Shown here: positions 1 to 7,535 of the stretch, one piece after another
Layout: each line of letters begins with the position of its first letter
Position numbering within the stretch: position 1 is the first letter of the stretch
Assembly (NCBI GenBank): GCA_023417635.1
Contig: JAEZFF010000044.1
Coordinates: 1 to 11,597, forward strand
From: Bacillota bacterium
GTDB lineage: Bacteria; Bacillota; Clostridia; Oscillospirales; Acutalibacteraceae
DNA length: 11,597 bases
Reading direction: 5' to 3'
The notes under the pieces: model-generated
What the model was told of the DNA's origin: nothing
The model's database searches: none
What the model saw: only the letters and a program-made list of their open reading frames with translations
Position numbers and translations under genes: made by a program

Positions 1-1048
1 CTATCTGAACCGGGGAAGCGTCATTTGGTATTTTAAGCGTAAACGGCGCATCTGCCGGAAGAGTATCCTCATAAGCATAAACAAATGGGATTCCCGCCGC
101 ACAGTATTCACGCGACTTGAGCGGCGAAAGGTAAGTCAGGTTAATCCGATAAACGCCAAGCGAAGACACTGCGGCATCACACTGATTGTAAAGTGCTGCA
201 AGCCCCTGTGCGTTTTTGTAGCCCAGAAATGAAACCAAATTGCCAAGGTTCTGCTCTTCAGCATACGTTTTCAGCGCGTTGATGGTTTCGTTAGCGCCTA
301 CAAGGTCAAAGTGGACATCCGGGCTGCCCGCTAGGCGGGAATTACGGTACTGCACAAGGCCTTCCAGCACGCGGGAATAACCGTGCGCAACGGAAGTGCC
401 CGCAACACCCAGCAAGTGCACCGTTTCGCCTGGCTGCCGCCTTTCTTGCTTTACGGCAATTTTGTCAACCTCAACGCCATTATCAACCGTCCGTGCAGGA
501 ATACCCCAAAGTCTTTCAACCGACTGCCCGAAAACAGCCAGCACATCCACTTTTCGCTTCATACGCGGTGCGGAAGTAAAATGCTGAAACACTTCGAGCA
601 CATGTCCCATAAAGGCACGTATGTCCCTTTTCTGCCGGTCAACTCGGAAAAAGCGCTTGTATTCCCCCCAGTATGGGTAGGTTGCCACTTCAAAGATTAC
701 TTTACAGGAGGGGTTCCCGGCCTTTGCCGCTGCCGCTATGCGGTATGCGTACGGGTTTGCCAGAAGGCCCTTAATATAGACCGCATCATAAGCGCCATTT
801 TGGGCCAAGTCACAAATGCGGTCTGTTATGGCCTTCTGCTGCTTTCGCCAGCGCATTCCTGGTTCAAAAGGCTTCTGCTGCACAGGCAGGTCCGCTTCGC
901 TGTACAAAGCGACGCTGCTGCTTTCAATACAGGTGTAGAATGCTTCCCACCCCAGGCGGGCTACACCCCTAGTCTGGCCAACGACTTTCTTGAGTATTCC
1001 GGAGTACTGCCTGCTTCTACTGACGCTGCTTGCATATAAAAACTTCAT
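1..1048 (-). CDS. GT4-type glycosyltransferase, 3' end cut by window edge
   Basis: Translating the minus strand from 1048 to base 1 gives 349 codons without a stop. The gene runs off the left edge, so the C-terminus is missing. It looks like a retaining GT-B (GT4-like) glycosyltransferase that would add a sugar to a lipid-linked glycan on the cytoplasmic face of the membrane. Visible marks are the start MKFLYASS, DNGVEV at about residues 189-194 in the inter-domain region, GTSVAHGYSRVLEGL at about 217-231 opening the nucleotide-sugar domain, and SPLKSREYCAAGIPFVY at about 308-324, the usual donor-binding segment. An in-frame ATG lies at 1060, but ATG 1048 is preferred because GGAG sits six bases before it. 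The gene follows the upstream glycosyltransferase by 14 bases, so it is the third gene of the wzy operon. The sugar and linkage cannot be read from sequence. Confidence 0.85.
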   Translation of the reverse strand, partial: MKFLYASSVSRSRQYSGILKKVVGQTRGVARLGWEAFYTCIESSSVALYSEADLPVQQKPFEPGMRWRKQQKAITDRICDLAQNGAYDAVYIKGLLANPYAYRIAAAAKAGNPSCKVIFEVATYPYWGEYKRFFRVDRQKRDIRAFMGHVLEVFQHFTSAPRMKRKVDVLAVFGQSVERLWGIPARTVDNGVEVDKIAVKQERRQPGETVHLLGVAGTSVAHGYSRVLEGLVQYRNSRLAGSPDVHFDLVGANETINALKTYAEEQNLGNLVSFLGYKNAQGLAALYNQCDAAVSSLGVYRINLTYLSPLKSREYCAAGIPFVYAYEDTLPADAPFTLKIPNDASPVQI

Positions 1049-1062
1049 AATCCGCTCCATTA

Positions 1063-2280
1063 TTAAGAAATCAGCTCGGAATAAAACCTGCGGTAATTTT
1101 CCGCCGCGTTAAAATTTTGCTCCCAGGCAGCGCGTGCGCTGCTGCAAAGCATCCGGTAGTCTTCCTCTTCCATCTTGCAGATTCTGCGCAGAAGGCCCAA
1201 CAGCTGCTGCGGCTCAAAATCCTTTGGAAGCAGAAATCCGTTTCGGCCATCCGCCACAATCTCATGCGTGCCGCCCACGTCCGTCGCAATCACTGGAATG
1301 CCAAAGGAAAAGGCCTCCATTATCGTAACGGGAATCCCTTCGCTGGAGCTGACATTCACAAAAGCGGAAACCGGGGTATTTTTGTAGTATTCAAGCACGT
1401 CGTCGTTCTTTTTCTCCCCGGCAAATTCTACGGTAACATTCGGCGGCATCTTGTCTGCAGCGGCAAGCAACTCCTGCCGCAGCGGGCCGGAACCAATATG
1501 CGTCCACGCAATAGGGAAATCGGCCTGCTGAAGTGCTTCAGCAATCAGGTTCAGCCTTTTGACCGGAACCATGTACGAACAGGAAACAATGTGCAGCGGG
1601 AGGCGTTCCGGCTTTCCAATACTGCGGCTGCGTGTGCCGAGGTAGGCACGCGTAATTTTACCTGCTTCTTTACCCGCTTCTTTTCTCAGCACTGCCGCGC
1701 CGTCATCTGAGCATGGAAAAATGCGCTCAATATGCTGAAAAAGCCAAGTGCGCATTGGCAGATAGCCATGCTTGGACCGCTCGCTGTGGATGTCAAAGCC
1801 ATGCGCACGGGAAATCTGGTGGACTGCCACGCCCTTTTTCCGAAGGTCTGCAGCCAGCATTACGCCAGCCGCCGCCGCATCATACAGCCAGTAGCTATAA
1901 ATTGTAACACTGTCTTTCTGGCCTGCCGAAAGATTCCGCTTCAGCCCGTGATAAATTTCTGTTGCATTTTTCATAAAATACAGCAGTTCATGTACGCGAA
2001 CCGCCTGAAAGCGGCCGGTAGACAACAGGCGAAAAATTTCACCCATCACACACGGCCGGAACAGCTGCAGCAAATACGCTGCACGGCTAAGAGGCTTTCT
2101 GCGGACGGGAATACATTGAACTTCGGGCGGCAGGCATTTCGTCTGGACGGAATCCTGTTCAAGGCTGCAGGGACACAAGACTACACGATCAAAACCAAAT
2201 GCCTGCTCCAGCTCTGCCGAAAGAAAATCCTCCCCTGCATCATATGGAAACGCGTGTGTTAAAAGCAAAAGGGTTTTCAT
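1063..2280 (-). CDS. GT4-family glycosyltransferase
   Basis: Complete 405-residue GT-B fold glycosyltransferase of family GT4, a normal length for the family. The N-terminal acceptor domain begins MKTLLLLTHAFPYDAGEDF and contains SRAHGFDIH near residue 158. The donor domain carries the phosphate-contacting VKRL at about 240-243, IGSGPL at about 262-267 and the EX7E signature E314-GIPVTIM-E322, followed by GIPVIATDVGGTHEIV. It would transfer a sugar from a nucleotide donor during assembly of a surface polysaccharide repeat unit. Its ATG overlaps the stop of the upstream wzy-like gene (ATGA), and a GGAGG inside the wzy coding end lies seven bases before it. Translation is therefore probably coupled. 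Family assignment is firm; donor and acceptor are unknown. Confidence 0.92.
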   Translation of the reverse strand: MKTLLLLTHAFPYDAGEDFLSAELEQAFGFDRVVLCPCSLEQDSVQTKCLPPEVQCIPVRRKPLSRAAYLLQLFRPCVMGEIFRLLSTGRFQAVRVHELLYFMKNATEIYHGLKRNLSAGQKDSVTIYSYWLYDAAAAGVMLAADLRKKGVAVHQISRAHGFDIHSERSKHGYLPMRTWLFQHIERIFPCSDDGAAVLRKEAGKEAGKITRAYLGTRSRSIGKPERLPLHIVSCSYMVPVKRLNLIAEALQQADFPIAWTHIGSGPLRQELLAAADKMPPNVTVEFAGEKKNDDVLEYYKNTPVSAFVNVSSSEGIPVTIMEAFSFGIPVIATDVGGTHEIVADGRNGFLLPKDFEPQQLLGLLRRICKMEEEDYRMLCSSARAAWEQNFNAAENYRRFYSELIS

Positions 2281-3833
2281 GTTTTTGCCTCCAAAACCTC
2301 TTCCGCCTCCTCCAACTGAAGCGGTACCACGCGGATGTGGGAATACAGGTTGGCTGCAAGCAGTGCCACAAGGTAAATCCCAACAAGATAGCAGAGGTAA
2401 GTGATGCTGAAAACATTGGTAACCCAGGAAAGTGCAAAATTGCGCGGAATGAAAACAAAGTCTTTAACTGCGAGCAAAGAAAGCGCAATCACCGGCCAGG
2501 AACGTGTCAGCAGAGAAGAAAAGAAGCGGAAGACCACTCCAATCATGCTGCTGATAACCGCTACGCCGCCCATGCCATAAGCAACATAGGCTTCCGCAAC
2601 AAACGAGGTTCCAAAGCCACCGCCGGAAAGATACCGGCCAGGGTCTACCATAAAGGTAAGCACATGGGCAAAGTTATGAGTAGAAAGTACAAACTGCATA
2701 CTTTGTGTTTCCACAATCGGCTTCAGGCCGAAAATCGTACTGATAACAACATTGTTGTGGACGAACTGCTCAAACGGATAAAAAAGAAACTGGTAAGTTG
2801 TATGGTGGTCAAACATATCCCAGCAGTTGACTGTTTGCATCACCACGCGGAAACTGGCACCCTGCGAGTAAACAAAATTTTCGATCAAGCCCAAGAAGCC
2901 CCTTTGCTGAGCGGAATTTCCGGCACGGACCTCTGCCATCATCTGCAGCAGGTACATGGCCGCCACTCCGCAGACAAGAATCCAAAAAATAACTTTTTTT
3001 TTCAGTAAGCGCTTTTCTTTTGGAAGCAGGCTGTCGCGAAGGACAAAATAAATCAGCAGCATCAGTGCTTCGCAGACAAATGTATTTCTTCGTCCGGTAA
3101 AGAGAGATGACAGCATATAAACCGCATAAAGAATCAGCGGAACCTTCATCTGCTTCCGGCTGGGCATAGTAGCCAGAAAGACCGCAAACGACAGTGGAAA
3201 GAAGAAAGAAAGCCGGCTGATGATGGATGGGATGTTGTTATCTGCTTTATGGGTAAACGATCCTAAATAGCCATAGTTCCAGACGTTCAGAACTGTCTGA
3301 AACATAACAAAGAAAAACGCAATGGAGCTTACAAACAAAACGAATTCACTGATTTGGCGAATAATGGGTGTCAGTGGCCCACGGCGCACTGCGCCCGTAC
3401 CCTTCGTGCGGACCGCCTGCTCCTTTTTGAGGAAAAGCGGCGCAGAAAGGTGGTATGCTGCATAAACGAAAAGATACGCAAGCGTCACAATTTCCAGCGC
3501 CCAGAAAAGGTTCTGAAAATTGTCTGCCTGTAAATCGTAAAGAATTTTTTGAAAATCGGTGAAAAAAGCAACGTAAACACGCCCCAGCAGAAGCAGGTCA
3601 TAGGCAACAGTAAAAATAAGCAAAGGAAAGTCGCGCCTGATATGCTTGCACAAATCAAAAACGATGGCAACGTTGAGCACAACATTTGCAGCGAACATTG
3701 TGCAAGTGGCATTTTCATAAAAAAGACCGCCCAACACTGCCATAATGTTGGCCGCAAGCATTAAAATACCTGCAGTGCCAAACAGCAGCGTATTGCGGAA
3801 TACGTTTCTCTTATTAAGCCGGTCGGCTAACAT
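2277..3833 (-). CDS. Wzy-like O-antigen/exopolysaccharide polymerase (polytopic membrane protein)
   Basis: A 518-residue, very hydrophobic protein with roughly ten or more membrane segments, for example around residues 15-38, 45-62, 70-92, 110-130, 160-185, 205-224, 232-246, 283-298, 420-440 and 470-497. It resembles the Gram-positive O-antigen polysaccharide polymerase (Wzy) family. Recognisable features are FTGRRNTF at about 245-252, the QGASFRVV segment at about 324-331 in a long external loop, and GFGTSFVAEAYVAYG at about 406-420. The family joins lipid-linked repeat units into polymer on the outer face of the membrane. Being first in an operon with two glycosyltransferases supports this. 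GGGGGAG about nine bases before ATG 3833 fixes the start, and a promoter lies just upstream. An O-antigen ligase-like enzyme is the main alternative. No flippase or chain-length gene is visible here; these may lie beyond the left edge. Confidence 0.8.
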   Translation of the reverse strand: MLADRLNKRNVFRNTLLFGTAGILMLAANIMAVLGGLFYENATCTMFAANVVLNVAIVFDLCKHIRRDFPLLIFTVAYDLLLLGRVYVAFFTDFQKILYDLQADNFQNLFWALEIVTLAYLFVYAAYHLSAPLFLKKEQAVRTKGTGAVRRGPLTPIIRQISEFVLFVSSIAFFFVMFQTVLNVWNYGYLGSFTHKADNNIPSIISRLSFFFPLSFAVFLATMPSRKQMKVPLILYAVYMLSSLFTGRRNTFVCEALMLLIYFVLRDSLLPKEKRLLKKKVIFWILVCGVAAMYLLQMMAEVRAGNSAQQRGFLGLIENFVYSQGASFRVVMQTVNCWDMFDHHTTYQFLFYPFEQFVHNNVVISTIFGLKPIVETQSMQFVLSTHNFAHVLTFMVDPGRYLSGGGFGTSFVAEAYVAYGMGGVAVISSMIGVVFRFFSSLLTRSWPVIALSLLAVKDFVFIPRNFALSWVTNVFSITYLCYLVGIYLVALLAANLYSHIRVVPLQLEEAEEVLEAKT

Positions 3834-3874
3834 TCAATACACTCCCCCAAAAACAGGACAAACCGATTAGAGAA

Positions 3875-3903
3875 ATTATAGCACAAATTCACGTTTCTGC
3901 AAA
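3875..3903 (-). promoter_or_regulatory. Extended -10 sigma-A promoter of the polysaccharide operon
   Basis: On the minus strand a perfect TATAAT (3880-3875) is preceded by TGC, giving an extended -10 element. A weak -35 (TTTGCA, 3903-3898) sits 17 bases upstream. Transcription would start near 3868, leaving a leader of about 35 bases that contains the GGGGGAG ribosome binding site of the wzy-like gene. The -35 lies against the rqcH stop codon and inside a perfect inverted repeat listed separately. Confidence 0.7.
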
Positions 3904-3914
3904 TTATTTTGCAG
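3897..3914. repeat. Perfect inverted repeat (7-bp arms) over the rqcH stop and wzy -35
   Basis: CTGCAAATTATTTTGCAG has arms CTGCAAA and TTTGCAG separated by four bases. It contains the rqcH TAA stop and covers the -35 hexamer of the downstream polysaccharide promoter. It could be an operator for that promoter or a small 3' stem-loop on the rqcH mRNA. No T-tract follows, so it is not a standard terminator. Confidence 0.45.
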
Positions 3915-5670
3915 TGCGCAGTTTTTCTGCCGCGTCACGATCCGGAACCGCGAAAACTGTTTTGTTGCTTTTATAAATCACCATACCCGGTTTTGCGCCC
4001 TGCGGTTTGCTTACATGGCGCACTTCCGTATAATCGACTGCAACATTGGAAGAGCCGCGCCCACGGCTGAAGCAGGCCGCCAGCATGGCCGCTTCCAAAA
4101 TGGCCTGCGGTGTCGGGCTGCGGCCTTCAAGCATTAAAATCACATGAGAGCCAGGGATATTTTTCGTATGAAACCACAAGTCATTTTTTTTTGCCTGTTT
4201 CAGCGTAAGATAATCGTTTTCGCGGTTATTGCGCCCCACAAAGATGCGAAACCCGTCACTGGAGCAAAACTGCATCGCGCCGGGCACCTGGTTTTTCCGT
4301 TTACGGAACCCTTTCTGCGGGCGCAAATACCCTTGCTCGGTAAGCTCCGCACGGATTTCAGAAAGGTCACGCTCATTCGCGGCGCGGCTCAGTTCTTCAA
4401 AAACTGTGTCCAGGTAAGCAAGTTCCTGCTCCGCCCCGTGAATCTGCACGGTAAGCATTTCTTCCGCCGTCTTGGCCTTGCGGTACGCTTTATAGTATTT
4501 CTGCGCATTCTGCGAAGGCGTCCGCGCCGGGTCAAGTTTAATCTTCACCGTCGGTTGTGATTCTTCATAAAAGTTCTGCAGTTCTACAGAGGACTGTCCC
4601 TTTTGAAGACGGTAAAGATTAGCACTTAAAAGATCGCCGCAAATGCGGAGTTCACCGCGCTTTTCACAGCGTTCCAATTCAGCTTGCTGGGCATTAATTT
4701 TGCGGCTCAGCCGGTCAGATACGGTTGTAAGGAGATGAAGCAGACCCTGGGAGCGGACGTGCATCCGTTCCAGGCGGTCGCGTTCCCCATAAAAAGCTTC
4801 CAGAAGCTCCGAAAAATTGTTTTTCTTACTTACAACAGCGCCCGTACCGTACTGCTCCATAGGCAGAAAAGAAAAGTCAACCGGTTTTCCACCGGGAGCG
4901 ACGGCCATATAAGGGGCACCGGAAACATTCTTCACCGTTTCGGCTAATCTGCCTGTAAAGAAAGCAAGGCGCTCCTTTTTCTCGGAATCCAGTTCGGCTA
5001 CTTTTCGGTCGATTCCACGGCAGGCGTGGTATTCCAGTTCCCGGCAGACGACCGGGGAAACGCCTTGCAGCGCCGAAAGAATTGCTTTGGAAAGAGAAAC
5101 GCCCCCCGGCGCGGAGCAAATGCGTTCCACAATTTGTTCACGGTCCGCTGTCAGCAGACAAAGCTTGTCCTGCGGCGGCGGAAGCCGATAAGCGACACCG
5201 GGCAGCACAAGCCGCTCCGACGACATGGAAGCGTCCACACGACGCAGAGCATCAATAATTTTGCCGTCTTCGCCAACAAAAATAATATTGCTGTAACGGC
5301 CCATCACTTCCATAACAAGGGTCAGCGTGACACTGTCGCCCAGTTCATTCACCGCCGAAAAGTCGAGGCAAAGCAGGCGTTCCAGCCCTGGCTGCCGAAC
5401 GGCGGCCAGCCTGCCGCCCGCAAGATGCTTGCGCAGCAGCATACAAAACATAGGCGGTTCCTTCGGGTTTTCAGGAATATCCTCTGTAAAATTAATGCGC
5501 GCACTGTTGGCGCGGGCCGACATCAGCAGTTTCCGATTTCCCGAAGCTGCACGAAACAGCAGAACCAATTCGTCCCGGTTCGGCTGATAGATTTTATCAA
5601 GCTTTGCGCCAATCGCATTTTCTTCAATTTCTTTTTTCAGGTGATGCAGAAACGCTCCGTCAAGAGCCAT
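3904..5670 (-). CDS. rqcH: RqcH / NFACT-family ribosome quality control factor (Rqc2 homologue)
   Basis: A 588-residue protein of the NFACT family, often annotated as fibronectin-binding protein. In bacteria RqcH binds stalled 50S-peptidyl-tRNA complexes and recruits tRNA-Ala to add C-terminal alanine tails that mark the chain for degradation. The NFACT-N domain (about 1-200) shows NPKEPPMFCMLLRKHL at 68-83, GLER at 95-98 and EVMGRYSNI at 121-129. A helical/coiled-coil middle follows (about 285-440) with KLDPARTPSQNAQKYYKAY at 378-396. The NFACT-R domain (about 472-575) contains FVGRNNRENDYLTL and NDLWFHTKNIPGSHVIL. Length is typical and nothing appears broken. The acidic-Arg pair that is Asp-Arg in the Bacillus protein reads Glu97-Arg98 here. 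GGAGG seven bases before ATG 5670 sets the start. The gene lies 35 bases after the nif3-like stop, with a small hairpin between them. Confidence 0.95.
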   Translation of the reverse strand: MALDGAFLHHLKKEIEENAIGAKLDKIYQPNRDELVLLFRAASGNRKLLMSARANSARINFTEDIPENPKEPPMFCMLLRKHLAGGRLAAVRQPGLERLLCLDFSAVNELGDSVTLTLVMEVMGRYSNIIFVGEDGKIIDALRRVDASMSSERLVLPGVAYRLPPPQDKLCLLTADREQIVERICSAPGGVSLSKAILSALQGVSPVVCRELEYHACRGIDRKVAELDSEKKERLAFFTGRLAETVKNVSGAPYMAVAPGGKPVDFSFLPMEQYGTGAVVSKKNNFSELLEAFYGERDRLERMHVRSQGLLHLLTTVSDRLSRKINAQQAELERCEKRGELRICGDLLSANLYRLQKGQSSVELQNFYEESQPTVKIKLDPARTPSQNAQKYYKAYRKAKTAEEMLTVQIHGAEQELAYLDTVFEELSRAANERDLSEIRAELTEQGYLRPQKGFRKRKNQVPGAMQFCSSDGFRIFVGRNNRENDYLTLKQAKKNDLWFHTKNIPGSHVILMLEGRSPTPQAILEAAMLAACFSRGRGSSNVAVDYTEVRHVSKPQGAKPGMVIYKSNKTVFAVPDRDAAEKLRTAK

Positions 5671-5682
5671 TCAATTTCCTCC

Positions 5683-5705
5683 AAAAAAGCAGGCAAAATC
5701 CCGCT
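5683..5705 (-). terminator. Possible weak terminator/attenuator between nif3-like gene and rqcH
   Basis: On the minus strand, AGCGGG (5705-5700), six loop bases and CCTGCT (5693-5688) can form a 6-bp stem with one G-U pair. A run of Ts to 5683 follows, then directly the rqcH ribosome binding site. The layout is terminator-like, but the stem is short. It may only reduce read-through into rqcH. Confidence 0.4.
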
Positions 5706-6476
5706 TTACAGATACTTTGCAGGGCAGTGTGATTTTTCCGACCGCAAAAAGCGTACCTCTGGGAACGCCTTTTGCAGGCGCTCGCCAAGCGGGCCGATTA
5801 CAACATCTTCCGTGTAGTAATGGCCAGCGGCAACAAGCGTAATGCCAAGGTTTTCAGCACCAATCAGTTCATGGTGCTTTGCTTCGCCGGTCACGAATGC
5901 CTGGCATCCAAATTTTGCAGCATCCTCTGCGTACTCGGCGCCTGCCCCGCTGCAAAGGCCAACCGATGTAATTTGGCGGCCGCCATCTGCGTAAAACAGG
6001 CCGTCGCACCCAAGTGATTTCTTCACGAATTCGGCAAATTCACACGGTGAAAATGGGCGTTCTGTTTTTCCTGCAAGGGCAGCAGCCCGCCCGGAAGAGG
6101 CATCCACAGCAAGAGTGCATACCTCTTGCAGCCCAAGCCTCGCAGCGAGGCAGGTATTCACACCGCCCGGCGCAAGGTCCAAGTTTGTGTGGGCGCAGAT
6201 AGCCGCAATGCCATACTGCGCCAGCAAATAAGGAGCCGTCCCTGTGTAAAGTGACCGAAGCGGATGAAAGATGACAGGATGATGGCTCACAATCAGCTGA
6301 GCTTTTTTCTGTGAAGCTTCCCGCACCGTATCCGGTGTAATGTCAAGTGAAAGAAGCGCCGTGTGCACTTCCGTTTTCGTTTCACCCGTCTGCAGGCCGC
6401 AGTTGTCAAAGTCCATTGCGGTGCTAAAAGGAGCAAAGCGGTCAATGGATTGATAAATCTCCCCAACCGTAGTCAT
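5706..6476 (-). CDS. Nif3-like dinuclear metal-centre protein (YqfO/GTP cyclohydrolase I type 2 family)
   Basis: A 256-residue protein of the NIF3 family, in its short form without the PII-like insertion found in the longer Bacillus YqfO. Family members form hexameric rings with a two-metal site per subunit. Likely ligands are visible: His65-His66 in VSHHP, His96 and Asp100 in AHTNLD, and His219 and Glu223 in AGHYYTED. MDFDNCGLQTG at 21-31 is a typical N-terminal segment. The biochemical role of the family is unsettled; GTP cyclohydrolase activity has been claimed for some members. Its ATG lies three bases after the trmK stop, and the ribosome binding site GGAGG is within the last trmK codons. 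Co-translation with trmK is therefore likely, matching the conserved Firmicutes pairing. Confidence 0.93.
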   Translation of the reverse strand: MTTVGEIYQSIDRFAPFSTAMDFDNCGLQTGETKTEVHTALLSLDITPDTVREASQKKAQLIVSHHPVIFHPLRSLYTGTAPYLLAQYGIAAICAHTNLDLAPGGVNTCLAARLGLQEVCTLAVDASSGRAAALAGKTERPFSPCEFAEFVKKSLGCDGLFYADGGRQITSVGLCSGAGAEYAEDAAKFGCQAFVTGEAKHHELIGAENLGITLVAAGHYYTEDVVIGPLGERLQKAFPEVRFLRSEKSHCPAKYL

Positions 6477-6479
6477 GTT

Positions 6480-7175
6480 TTATTCCTCCGGTTTCCGCGG
6501 AAGCAAAGCCAAAATCTGCTCCCGAATTTGAAAAAGGCGCTCAGAATCCCCACAGTACCCTTCCAAGCGGAGGCCGTTCGCCTTTTTCCGCAGGCGCTCA
6601 GCTTCACGGCACAGGTAGGCCTGATTCTCCGGCGTTTCAGGCGTAAGACCGCCAATGTACGGAAAAAGCTCACCCTGGGCGCAATGCGCCGGGTCATATA
6701 CACACAGCATGACCGTATAAAGATGGTTTTCTTCCTGCACCGCCTGCTCTTTGCAAACTGTAAAGCCTTGCTCTGCAAGGCTGCGCCGCAAATCATCTTC
6801 GCGCGTCATTGGCTGCAGAATCAAATGCTTCTCCCCACTTTTCAGCCATGCTGCACGGCGGATGATTTCCGCTATCAGCAGGCCGCCCATGCCAGCGGCC
6901 ACAATATCGTCCGCTTCGCAGGGCAGAACAGCATCAAGACCATCGGAAAGGCGTGCTTCGACTATGCTTTCAACGCCATACTTTTTGATATTTTTTTCAG
7001 CCCGCGCCAGCGGCCCAGGGCGCACATCCGAAGCGACCGCACCTGAAATAAGGTCCTTCCGGGCCAGCCAGACCGGAAGGTAGGCATGGTCAGTTCCAAC
7101 GTCGGCAAGCCGTGTGCCCAGCCGCACCATGGAAGCACACAGCGCAAGCCGCGGCTCCAGTGAAAATAAAGTCAT
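6480..7175 (-). CDS. trmK: tRNA (adenine(22)-N(1))-methyltransferase TrmK
   Basis: From ATG 7175 this is a 231-residue Rossmann-fold methyltransferase of the TrmK (YqfN) family, which uses S-adenosylmethionine to methylate N1 of A22 in the D-loop of tRNAs. The SAM-binding motif DVGTDHAYLP is at 25-34, ASDVRPGPL at 49-57, AGMGG at 94-98 and LQPM at 120-123, all hallmarks of the family. A C-terminal helical tail rich in Arg, Lys and Glu follows. The frame could begin four codons earlier at TTG 7187, but that codon has no ribosome binding site. ATG 7175 has a weak GAAG six bases upstream and fits the family N-terminus. The gene is coupled to the nif3-like gene. A strong stem-loop (7189-7233) lies just upstream. 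Confidence 0.93.
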   Translation of the reverse strand: MTLFSLEPRLALCASMVRLGTRLADVGTDHAYLPVWLARKDLISGAVASDVRPGPLARAEKNIKKYGVESIVEARLSDGLDAVLPCEADDIVAAGMGGLLIAEIIRRAAWLKSGEKHLILQPMTREDDLRRSLAEQGFTVCKEQAVQEENHLYTVMLCVYDPAHCAQGELFPYIGGLTPETPENQAYLCREAERLRKKANGLRLEGYCGDSERLFQIREQILALLPRKPEE

Positions 7176-7188
7176 AGTAATCTTCAAA

Positions 7189-7233
7189 CGGAAGAGCCGC
7201 CCAGCAGGAGCCGGGCGGCTGATGTTCCTTCCG
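7189..7233 (-). terminator. Nested GC-rich stem-loop between the DUF1858 gene and trmK
   Basis: An inner 8-bp stem (AGCCGCCC 7195-7202 with GGGCGGCT 7213-7220, ten-base loop) is enclosed by a 6-bp stem (CGGAAG 7189-7194 with CTTCCG 7228-7233). It starts a few bases after the DUF1858 stop and ends next to the trmK start. On the minus strand only CTTCCGTTTG follows, so the T-tract is poor. It could be a weak terminator of the DUF1858 transcript, an mRNA-stabilising structure, or a control on trmK initiation. Confidence 0.5.
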
Positions 7234-7236
7234 CTT

Positions 7237-7443
7237 TTACTTTCCGGAAGAAAGCTGTTCGTTCATTTTTTGTACCATCTCATTTACATCTACGCCATGA
7301 ACTTCGCATGCCTGCTCCAGCGTTTCACCGCGGGAGGCTGGGCAGCCCAAGCAATGCATTCCCATTGCAATCAAGAAAGGAGCTGCATCAGGATCTGCAT
7401 CAATAATATCACCAATCAGCATATCTTTTGTAATCTGCGTCAT
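7237..7443 (-). CDS. DUF1858 domain protein (redox-disulfide, CxxC)
   Basis: A 68-residue protein matching the small DUF1858 / hybrid-cluster-protein-associated redox disulfide family: ITKDMLIGDIIDADPDAAPF, then MGMHCLGCPASRGETLEQAC and HGVDVNEMVQKMNE. The Cys31-Leu-Gly-Cys34 pair is the expected redox or metal-binding motif. A third Cys follows at residue 46. The family is widespread in anaerobic Firmicutes and its biochemical role is not settled. GGAGG about eight bases before ATG 7443 gives a clear start. A near-consensus promoter lies upstream, so it is probably transcribed on its own or as the head of the trmK-nif3 transcript if the following hairpin leaks. No hybrid-cluster protein gene is visible nearby. 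Confidence 0.88.
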   Translation of the reverse strand: MTQITKDMLIGDIIDADPDAAPFLIAMGMHCLGCPASRGETLEQACEVHGVDVNEMVQKMNEQLSSGK

Positions 7444-7493
7444 ATGTCGTTTCCTCCACTGTTAAATTCTGTATTCATAGCTTTAACTTTCCC

Positions 7494-7527
7494 GTTCAGA
7501 AGTATTTCATTCGGCAGGCCGCTGAAC
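7494..7527 (-). repeat. Inverted repeat at the 5' end of the DUF1858 leader
   Basis: GTTCAG (7494-7499) and CTGAAC (7522-7527) form perfect 6-bp arms around a 22-base interior that holds a small CGG/CCG hairpin (7512-7521). The predicted start of transcription is near 7529, so this would fold at the very 5' end of the mRNA. It could stabilise the transcript or bind a regulator. Confidence 0.3.
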
Positions 7528-7535
7528 CTTTTTCC

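Noticed and set aside
383..1039. 218-codon open frame on the plus strand
   Set aside because: It lies opposite the partial glycosyltransferase, which has clear family motifs. The frame's own translation shows no recognisable domain and has no good ribosome binding site.
2199..3008. 269-codon plus-strand open frame across the wzy/glycosyltransferase junction
   Set aside because: Antisense to two supported genes. It is Lys/His/Asn-rich with no domain pattern.
5026..5817. 263-codon plus-strand open frame across rqcH and the nif3-like gene
   Set aside because: It crosses two real minus-strand genes and their junction and resembles no protein family.
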